Positions 59,329 to 64,000 of a stretch of 64,000 nt of DNA are shown one piece after another. How positions within the stretch are numbered: the stretch's first letter is position 1; each line of letters begins with the position of its first letter. Location: assembly GCF_034932185.1 (NCBI RefSeq), contig NZ_JAYGHW010000010.1:7061-71060 (forward strand), given 5' to 3'. The notes beneath the pieces were generated by a model that was not told the origin of the DNA, did no database searches, and worked only from the letters and a program-made list of their open reading frames with translations. Source of the stretch: Spirulina sp034932185 (GTDB lineage: Bacteria; Cyanobacteriota; Cyanobacteriia; Cyanobacteriales; Spirulinaceae). The translations under genes were made by a program, and so were the position numbers.

Positions 59329-61481
59329 TGAGTATCGTTTGTCGTCCATTCCACGGCGGGGGCAATGATGAACTGATCCCGATCAGACCCCCGGCCCCCT
59401 TGCGGAATCCCTTCAGGCCTAGCTCGTTTGATATTTTGCCGTTTCCGGAGCCACCTCGCCCCACCCCTTTCAACATCCCCGAAATTTTCCCCAATCTCAA
59501 CCCGGAGATTCCCCGCGAACCTAACCCCGCATCTCCCTTTGATGAGCTTTTTGATAACCCCTTTTTGAACCCCAAGAATCGCCCTGCTCCAAAGAGTGAG
59601 GATGAAATTTGGCGGGATACCCCAATCTGGGATCCGGATAGAGAAGAGCCGTTTAATCCACGGAATAGGGACGTAGAGGATTTTCCAATCCCCCCAGATT
59701 GGCCACCTCCTTTTCCCGTGCCACCAGGGGGGCAACCTGTTCCGGGGAGCGGGTTTCAGATGACCCGCCAAACTTTTAAAAATCCTCAGAAAAGAGGAGC
59801 CAATGGGTGGAATGAATATCTCTATATCGACTCTCAAAGTTCAGTTGAGATTGTGATTTTTAATAGTTATATCCGGGATAATACTATTTTTTCAATGGGG
59901 AGCTATTGTACAGTTTCATCCTCAACCTATCAATATTTTTGGCAGTTAGAACCCGAAACTACAGCAGGGACTTTTACCGAACCATGGACGTTTATCCACG
60001 CCTTACCTAATCCTCACCCATGCCGTAACCTCTACCAAGCTGTTAATACATACGGAACTGGTACGGAATCCAGCAGCAATGGTGGTGATGGGTATGCCGG
60101 GAAATATCTCCAAATTAGGAGGGGGTTTGATTATGTGCCGGGGACAGAAGCACCACCGCCACCGCCGTGGCCTATGCCGGTGGGAACCCGTGGGGAAGAT
60201 AAGCCGGATACTGACCCCCGGAATGATTTTGACGATCGCCCCCGTCCCCGTCCCAAAATTGACATCAAAACCGGCCCCGGTGACTTAGACCAGCCTATTG
60301 ATCTCAATAAGCGCCCATCCTACAAGGATCGGGTGACAGACCCAACCGGGGATAAACCCCCACCGCTGCCGCCTGAATTTTTGCCTTGGTTTAAGCCCTG
60401 GAACCCTCCACCGGATTTTGACCTTGACCCAAACCTTGATCTTGCGCCACCACCACCAGCACCACCAGATATTGAACCGGAAAGCAGGCCAGACACGAAC
60501 GAGCCTCGCCGGAATCGTCGCCGGCGGCCGCCAACGGTGATCAAAATTCGCACCCCCAACACCGGCCCCAACCTCAAGAAACCTCCCCCACGGAACCCAC
60601 CTTTCACGGTGGATCTCAAGAAACCTTTTGATCCAGAGGAGGATCAGGATATGCCAACACAAACCCAACCATGGGGACAATGCTCTTGCCCCAAACAGTC
60701 CCAAGTTGATCTAGAGGAGGAGGAAATGATCACCTATATCAATGTGCCGGTGGAAATTTTAACTGCTGAGTTTGATGATGAGCAAAATATCTGGGTTGCT
60801 AAACAATCAACTCAGTATGTCCCTGTTTTGCAGTTAAAAACAGGGAGCGAAGCAAGGCAAATTCAGGAAGAATATAAGCACCGAAACCAGATGGTGCGCG
60901 ACTTGGTAGACCTGAAAAATCGTAAGGATGAATGCGATCATGTCTACGGTATCCCGGTCGCCACCTATGACGAGACGGTGGTTTATCACCCTCAACTGTT
61001 TTTAGAGTTGCGGGGGGACAATAAGATTGAAATGCAGGTGAGTTATCGGCTGTTGCAGGGGGTGCGAGATAAAACCTTGCAGGAGCGAATCGGCAGGGAG
61101 TTTAGCAGTTTTGAGTTTGACAAAGGCATTTATCGGGCCTCCTACCATGACCCCGCCAGCGGGATGAGGCTGATCATTTTGTATAAGGAGGCCAAGCAGG
61201 TTGAGGAGTTGATCAAGAAGCTGTTTCGGCTGACGAATGGTACGCCGGATCTGGCTGGGTATCTGAAGATGGATCCAAGGGCGATCGCCAAAACGGGCCA
61301 ATACACCCCAGAGGGCAAGGTCAAACCGAAATACCGGATCAACAAGGCTCCAGGGCGACGGCAATTGTTTGATCGTCGGGTGGGGAAGGTGAAGCTCAAT
61401 CGAGCCTATATTTTGGCCCATGGGGCGGCCCCTAAGCTGATTTGGCACAGCAACCCCCTGAAGAATCCGAAATTTACTTAG
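59328..61481 (+). CDS. Proline-rich phage-region protein, 717 residues
   Basis: A 717-residue protein from ATG 59328 (TGATG overlap with the previous stop). Residues about 1-140 and 275-450 are extraordinarily proline-rich with acidic spacers (PPPPPAPPDIEPE, RPPTVIKIRTPNTGPNL). The stretch between (about 140-270) looks folded (GFQMTRQTFKNPQKRGANGW, YCTVSSSTYQYFW). A C-terminal folded domain (about 470-717) has LQLKTGSEARQIQEEYKHRN, QLFLELRGDNKIEMQVSYRL and ILYKEAKQVEELIKKLF. I do not recognise a family. Long Pro-rich structural proteins occur in phage tails, but this is only context. Confidence 0.65.
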   Translation: MSIVCRPFHGGGNDELIPIRPPAPLRNPFRPSSFDILPFPEPPRPTPFNIPEIFPNLNPEIPREPNPASPFDELFDNPFLNPKNRPAPKSEDEIWRDTPIWDPDREEPFNPRNRDVEDFPIPPDWPPPFPVPPGGQPVPGSGFQMTRQTFKNPQKRGANGWNEYLYIDSQSSVEIVIFNSYIRDNTIFSMGSYCTVSSSTYQYFWQLEPETTAGTFTEPWTFIHALPNPHPCRNLYQAVNTYGTGTESSSNGGDGYAGKYLQIRRGFDYVPGTEAPPPPPWPMPVGTRGEDKPDTDPRNDFDDRPRPRPKIDIKTGPGDLDQPIDLNKRPSYKDRVTDPTGDKPPPLPPEFLPWFKPWNPPPDFDLDPNLDLAPPPPAPPDIEPESRPDTNEPRRNRRRRPPTVIKIRTPNTGPNLKKPPPRNPPFTVDLKKPFDPEEDQDMPTQTQPWGQCSCPKQSQVDLEEEEMITYINVPVEILTAEFDDEQNIWVAKQSTQYVPVLQLKTGSEARQIQEEYKHRNQMVRDLVDLKNRKDECDHVYGIPVATYDETVVYHPQLFLELRGDNKIEMQVSYRLLQGVRDKTLQERIGREFSSFEFDKGIYRASYHDPASGMRLIILYKEAKQVEELIKKLFRLTNGTPDLAGYLKMDPRAIAKTGQYTPEGKVKPKYRINKAPGRRQLFDRRVGKVKLNRAYILAHGAAPKLIWHSNPLKNPKFT

Positions 61482-61546
61482 TGCCGCTTCTGTACCAGAT
61501 CTGGCACATCTCCCCTAATTCATAACGATAAATCAAGGTTTTTAAC

Positions 61547-62113
61547 ATGGCGATCGCACCCTCCCAACCCACGAAAGCGGCACGACTCTACCTTACTGAG
61601 GCGGAAATTTTGCGATTGATGACCGTGGCCCACAGTTCACGCCATGGGAAAAGAGACAAGGCGATGATCTGGACGGGTTTCAGGCATGGGTTGCGCTGTG
61701 GTGAGTTGCTGTTCCTTAAGTGGAGTCAGTTTGATTTCTCTGGCAGACAATTGCACATCCACCGACTGAAGCAGGGAACCCCCGCGATTCACCCGCTGGA
61801 GGAAAAGGAAATCAGGCTGATCAAGGCTTTGAGGGGGAAAAGTGAGAGTGAATATGTTTTCACGACTGACCAGGGCGGGCCTCTTTCTGCTAGAGCTTTT
61901 CGGAAAATTATGGCGGTGTTGGGGTTGAGGGCGGGTCTTCCGCCACCAACGCACCCACACCAGTTACGCCATGCTTGCGGGTTTGCGCTGGCGGCCCGTG
62001 GTGTGGATTTACGGGCGATTCAGGTTTACCTTGGGCATCGGTCGATTACCCACACCATCCGTTACACGGAATTGTCCCCAGATCGGTTTAAGTCAATTTG
62101 GAATGAATCATGA
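61547..62113 (+). CDS. Short tyrosine recombinase (catalytic domain only)
   Basis: A 188-residue tyrosine recombinase. The catalytic residues are R50 (GFRHGLRCGELL), K75 (LHIHRLKQGTP), H138 and R141 (THPHQLRHACG), H164 (YLGHRSITHT) and the nucleophile Y173 (RYTELSP). It lacks the N-terminal core-binding domain of XerC/D and phage integrases, as do the FimB/FimE-type inversion recombinases. It is followed by a small lipoprotein gene (ATGA overlap, 62110-62113). It may mediate integration or local inversion; 49-bp hairpin elements lie nearby on its downstream side. Confidence 0.88.
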   Translation: MAIAPSQPTKAARLYLTEAEILRLMTVAHSSRHGKRDKAMIWTGFRHGLRCGELLFLKWSQFDFSGRQLHIHRLKQGTPAIHPLEEKEIRLIKALRGKSESEYVFTTDQGGPLSARAFRKIMAVLGLRAGLPPPTHPHQLRHACGFALAARGVDLRAIQVYLGHRSITHTIRYTELSPDRFKSIWNES

Positions 62114-62250
62114 GCATACTGAATGCGATCCTCCTGATCATGCTGTTGGGGGGCTGTGATGAACTTGACCCCTACAAGGATCTCAATATCCCACCTTGCC
62201 CCTGGGAATATGACGGGACACAGCAATATATCCCTTGCGACCCTCAATAA
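62110..62250 (+). CDS. Tiny lipoprotein (46 residues)
   Basis: A 46-residue frame starting MSILNAILLIMLLGGCDELD. A hydrophobic segment ends in lipobox LLGGC (Cys16), then a short Pro/Cys-rich tail ending CDPQ. ATGA overlap with the recombinase gene implies coupled translation. Its size and lipobox recall outer-membrane spanin (Rz1-like) proteins, but the tail is not strongly proline-rich and no Rz-like partner is seen. It could equally be a small envelope peptide. Confidence 0.5.
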   Translation: MSILNAILLIMLLGGCDELDPYKDLNIPPCPWEYDGTQQYIPCDPQ

Positions 62251-62254
62251 TACT

Positions 62255-62303
62255 TATGCCAGAATCAGACCCCGCGACGGTTGGGGGTTTTCCTTCTGGA
62301 TTG
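62255..62303. repeat. 49-bp hairpin element, degenerate copy
   Basis: Left arm TATGCCAGAATCA is intact; after a 23-nt loop (GACCCCGCGACGGTTGGGGG and TTT) the right arm position holds a degenerate TCCTTCTGGATTG. It shares arm length (13) and loop length (23) with the other two copies. Confidence 0.7.
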
Positions 62304-62771
62304 CTTCCATCGCCAAACGAAGCCCCCCAAGTGGTAGAGGTAAGAGGCGATAGCGAAGAAGGCGATCGCAAATATGATGGCCTGTCCGCCTGTGAATTCC
62401 TGGGATGTGTCACCGACAATCTCCATGCTCACTATGGGGATGCCAACGGCAATCATGAGAGTGAAGTAAGCAAAAATGCCCTCGCCCCAACTGCGCTTGT
62501 GGGGGAGCCATCCCAAATTGCCCCAACGCTTGGGCCTGTGCCAAATGAGGCGATCGCCCTGGGCAAAAACATAAATCGGCACCAAGACCACCGAAAACAG
62601 AGACCCGAAAACGGCGAGCAATTCCGAAATCCCCGGCCCCCCACCAAAGACTAAGGGGATTATCATCAGTGATCCGAAGAACTCTCCAATGGTTGCCGCT
62701 AACGCTGCCTCTGGAATCAGCAGCAAGCTCTTGATGATGTACCGGGGACGGGGTAGCCAAGGGTATTTCAT
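62265..62771 (-). CDS. Polytopic membrane protein, phage region
   Basis: A 168-residue protein. Four hydrophobic segments (LLLIPEAALAATIGEFFGSL, PLVFGGG...LAVFGSLFSVVLVPIYVF, FAYFTLMIAVGIPIVSMEIV and QAIIFAIAFFAIASYLYHLG) predict four helices with short loops. The C-terminus overlaps the 49-bp hairpin element at 62255. Function unknown; phage membrane proteins of this size include holins and antiholins, but the residues do not allow a choice. Confidence 0.6.
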   Translation of the reverse strand: MKYPWLPRPRYIIKSLLLIPEAALAATIGEFFGSLMIIPLVFGGGPGISELLAVFGSLFSVVLVPIYVFAQGDRLIWHRPKRWGNLGWLPHKRSWGEGIFAYFTLMIAVGIPIVSMEIVGDTSQEFTGGQAIIFAIAFFAIASYLYHLGGFVWRWKQSRRKTPNRRGV

Positions 62772-62851
62772 GAGTGAGTCCTGAAATATCGGCAGAATAG
62801 CACGATCGCCCTAGCCTGATCCGACGCGGCGGATTTCTCACCTGTAAAGTC

Positions 62852-62900
62852 TATGCCAGAATCAAAACCCGCGCTGGTTGGGGGTTCTGATTCTGGCATA
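62852..62900. repeat. 49-bp hairpin element, perfect 13-bp stem
   Basis: TATGCCAGAATCA (62852-62864) and its exact reverse complement (62888-62900) around a 23-nt loop. The loop is itself near-palindromic (AAACCC ... GGGGGTT) and almost the same as in the 62255 copy. Confidence 0.85.
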
Positions 62901-62901
62901 G

Positions 62902-63345
62902 CTAACCGCATAAGCTTTTGCACCATTGGGGGGATCTACCCATGGCGATCGCCTCCTTAATCGCCTCGGCCCTCATCTTGGCCAGGGGGCTATGAATATT
63001 CCCCCCCTTGATGTGTTTGTGCCGCCACCGACCGCCACCAGGGGCAAAGTTATCCCAGTACCGGAGCCGGTAATATTCAGCGTGGCCCCTTGCGCTACCA
63101 CCGGGGGTGTACGTTTCCACAAATGAGCTTATGCCCGAATCGGGAGGCTTGCCCTTTGGCGGTTTCGATTCGGGCATAGCTTTTTTCTTGGGGCGATGGC
63201 GGGGGCCGCTGCGGGGGCCGCTGCGGGGGCCGCTACGCAGGCTGTCGCTCTCTGTTTGGAGTGGGGGGGTGGGGGCGATAGGTGCGCTAACGCGGATCGC
63301 CTCCATCACCCCCAACGGAATGAGTTCAAGTTGTTTCACGGCCAT
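62902..63345 (-). CDS. Phage-region protein whose N-terminal half is built from repeats
   Basis: A 147-residue protein. Residues about 80-147 (YYRLRYWDNFAPGGGRWRHK, HIKGGNIHSPLAKMRAEAIKEAI) form a compact basic domain of a type I associate with short cyanobacterial and phage proteins; no function is assigned. The N-terminal half is repeat-derived. MEAIRVSAPIAPT comes from the GGCGATAGGTRCGCTAAYGC-type element, RSGPRSGPRSGPR from a 12-bp tandem repeat, and MPESKPPKGKPPDSGIS from the third 49-bp hairpin. It overlaps the XRE gene by 20 bp. Confidence 0.65.
   Translation of the reverse strand: MAVKQLELIPLGVMEAIRVSAPIAPTPPLQTESDSLRSGPRSGPRSGPRHRPKKKAMPESKPPKGKPPDSGISSFVETYTPGGSARGHAEYYRLRYWDNFAPGGGRWRHKHIKGGNIHSPLAKMRAEAIKEAIAMGRSPQWCKSLCG
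63130..63178. repeat. 49-bp hairpin element inside a coding region
   Basis: TATGCCCGAATCG (63130-63142) and its exact complement CGATTCGGGCATA (63166-63178), with a 23-nt loop. The arms differ from the 62852 copy by two substitutions in each, complementary to one another, so stem pairing is maintained. Confidence 0.85.
63205..63242. repeat. 12-bp tandem repeat (CGGGGGCCGCTG)
   Basis: About three copies of a 12-bp unit, encoding the RSGP tetrapeptide repeats of the 147-residue protein on the minus strand. Confidence 0.75.
63275..63301. repeat. Dispersed imperfect palindrome (GGCGATAGGTRCGCTAAYGC type)
   Basis: GGCGATAGGTGCGCTAACGC and GGATCGC. Fourth copy of the family, inside the 147-residue gene. 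Confidence 0.65.
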
Positions 63346-63577
63346 TCCCGGTTAAGCGGAATGCGATCGCCAAGGTGTCCAACGATACCCCAAGGACTTT
63401 CGCCAATCTGGCCGCATTTTCAAGGCTTGGGTATCCTCCGTTCTGCTCCCATTTTTGAATAGCTCCGAGCGAAAGCCCTAACCGCTCTGCTACCTGCCTT
63501 TGAGTAAGTCCGCTGTGCTCACGTAAGCTTTTCAACGTTATTTCCTCCCTAGGTTGATTTGTATTGTTTTCTCTCAT
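63326..63577 (-). CDS. XRE-family repressor-like protein
   Basis: An 83-residue protein with an XRE helix-turn-helix (LREHSGLTQRQVAERLGLSLG, then AIQKWEQNGGYPSLENAARLAKVLGV). It matches Cro/CI-type regulators. It is directly preceded (on its own strand) by a palindrome at 63579-63597, a few bases before the ATG, suggesting autoregulation. Plus-strand genes begin on the other side, in the layout of a phage repressor and early-gene switch. It overlaps the 147-residue gene at its 3' end by 20 bp. Confidence 0.85.
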   Translation of the reverse strand: MRENNTNQPREEITLKSLREHSGLTQRQVAERLGLSLGAIQKWEQNGGYPSLENAARLAKVLGVSLDTLAIAFRLTGNGRETT

Positions 63578-63578
63578 T

Positions 63579-63597
63579 GTATAACTTCAAGTTGTAT
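63579..63597. promoter_or_regulatory. Candidate operator of the XRE repressor
   Basis: GTATAACTTCAAGTTGTAT, an inverted repeat with half-site AACTT/AAGTT, placed just upstream of the repressor start codon. It fits a binding site for a dimeric XRE protein; not tested. Confidence 0.5.
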
Positions 63598-63609
63598 CAC
63601 TCAAGGTAG

Positions 63610-63638
63610 TTGACAGTAGAGAGGAATAGTCTTACTCT
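63610..63638 (+). promoter_or_regulatory. Possible early promoter reading away from the repressor
   Basis: TTGACA at 63610-63615 and TACTCT at 63633-63638, 17 bp apart. The -35 is perfect and the -10 is weak. It would drive the plus-strand genes beyond 63776. Confidence 0.4.
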
Positions 63639-63775
63639 AGGTAGTAGTCCTACCAAAAGTAAGACTTTTTGCACAAAATAATCACGCCAGCAATGCTGGC
63701 GGTTTCCTCTCATGGATAAAAAATACCACGCTCAATTTTTAGTGCCTATGAAGCAAATTTGACAATGAAACGACC

Positions 63776-64000
63776 ATGAATGCAAAACCGGGGGGCGGTT
63801 CCGATTCCCGCCCCCCTTTACTCCCCCCCACCCATGCCACGAACCCATCCCCACCAGATGCAAGGCCGGTGAACCGGAGTTACAGCTTCAAGCCCATTTA
63901 TCCCTTAAACCCTTATGGACAGCCAATCACATCTACAGGCCGCAATTCAGAAAGCGGCGCAAATTCAGCAAATTTTGAGCAGCGCGGATCAGAGCAATGC
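63776..64000 (+). CDS. Partial open frame, possible start of a phage early gene
   Basis: The ATG at 63776 opens a frame that reaches the window end without a stop (75 codons, MNAKPGGGSDSRPPLLPPTH onward). It is low-complexity (Pro/Ser/Gly-rich) and crosses a hairpin (GGGGGGCGG/CCGCCCCCC, 63790-63816), so coding is uncertain. A second frame begins at 63915 in another phase. One of the two is likely real; I cannot decide which from this window. Confidence 0.3.
   Translation, partial: MNAKPGGGSDSRPPLLPPTHATNPSPPDARPVNRSYSFKPIYPLNPYGQPITSTGRNSESGANSANFEQRGSEQC
63915..64000 (+). CDS. Partial open frame, alternative start of a phage early gene
   Basis: From ATG 63915 the frame reads MDSQSHLQAAIQKAAQIQQI and continues open to the window edge. 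The composition (helical, Gln/Ala-rich, mixed charged) looks more protein-like than the 63776 frame. There is no obvious Shine-Dalgarno sequence. It is truncated by the window end. Confidence 0.4.
   Translation, partial: MDSQSHLQAAIQKAAQIQQILSSADQSN

Larger units (their letters stand above)
63578..63775. other. Divergent control region of the phage switch
   Basis: Holds the candidate operator and a plus-strand promoter-like sequence (63610-63638). A CGCCAGC/GCTGGCG hairpin lies at 63685-63701. No gene is visible in this stretch. Confidence 0.45.
55668..64000. mobile_element. Phage-derived region (prophage or remnant), extends past window
   Basis: The region contains a tail-collar protein, a second tail-type protein with a shared N-terminal domain, structural-looking unknown genes, a tyrosine recombinase, a small lipoprotein, a membrane protein and an XRE repressor with a likely operator. 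No terminase, capsid or portal gene is visible in this part. Gene order (structural genes, then recombinase, then repressor with early genes reading away) fits an integrated or cryptic phage. Both att sites are unproven. Confidence 0.7.

Noticed and set aside
63790..63816. tRNA-like T-arm (GGCGG TTCCGATTC CCGCC)
   Set aside because: The loop is too long and no other tRNA arms are present; it is a simple GC-rich hairpin.

Overview
The window is chromosomal DNA of a cyanobacterium. HIP1-type octamers (GCGATCGC) occur throughout, and the gene set is cyanobacterial: a CGLD27/DUF1230 protein, 4-hydroxyphenylpyruvate dioxygenase, type 2 isopentenyl-diphosphate isomerase, a PEP-CTERM protein, tandem eukaryotic-type Ser/Thr kinases, a pentapeptide-repeat protein and two Uma2 proteins. 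Small palindromic and heptad repeats fill many gaps. The genus cannot be fixed from the sequence alone.

Layout. 1-18.4 kb is host backbone: an O-antigen-ligase-like fragment, rnhA, two overlapping Ser/Thr kinases facing a 1278-residue TPR-CHAT protein, a GlcE-like oxidase, an IS200/IS605-like remnant or MITE, adenylate kinase, a RodZ-like HTH protein, an orphan ParA, purB, a lipoprotein, a VOC protein, a pentapeptide protein and an LD-carboxypeptidase. 18.48-22.73 kb is an AT-rich foreign cassette. It is bounded by a perfect 41-bp direct repeat that duplicates the first codons of the next host gene. It holds one translationally coupled operon: an OLD-like/DUF3696-type ATPase, a TOPRIM/DUF4435-like protein and a DUF262 protein. 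It looks like a three-component defence system and is the strongest candidate for something undescribed here.

22.7-55.5 kb returns to host genes: a TIGR03032-TPR-glycosyltransferase fusion, a WcaI-type glycosyltransferase, rsfS, cgld27, asparaginase, an HTH-protease/PIN toxin-antitoxin-like pair with a degenerate protease motif, hppD, a solitary m5C methyltransferase, murG, gyrA, an Asp/Asn hydroxylase-like protein, fni, sppA, a ferritin-like protein, dnaA, an ArsR-ClpN fusion, a PEP-CTERM protein, another glycosyltransferase, and an ABC exporter with a C-terminal histidine-kinase-like dimerisation segment.

55.6-64 kb is phage-derived and runs off the window. It contains a tail-collar protein, a second tail-type protein sharing its N-terminal domain, structural-looking unknowns, a short catalytic-only tyrosine recombinase, a tiny lipoprotein, a membrane protein and an XRE repressor with a palindrome at its start. 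Three 49-bp hairpin elements lie around the recombinase end of the region. At least twelve copies of one short palindrome (GGGGCGAAAAATTTTTCGCC core) occur in the window. Several have become the 3' ends or stop codons of genes.
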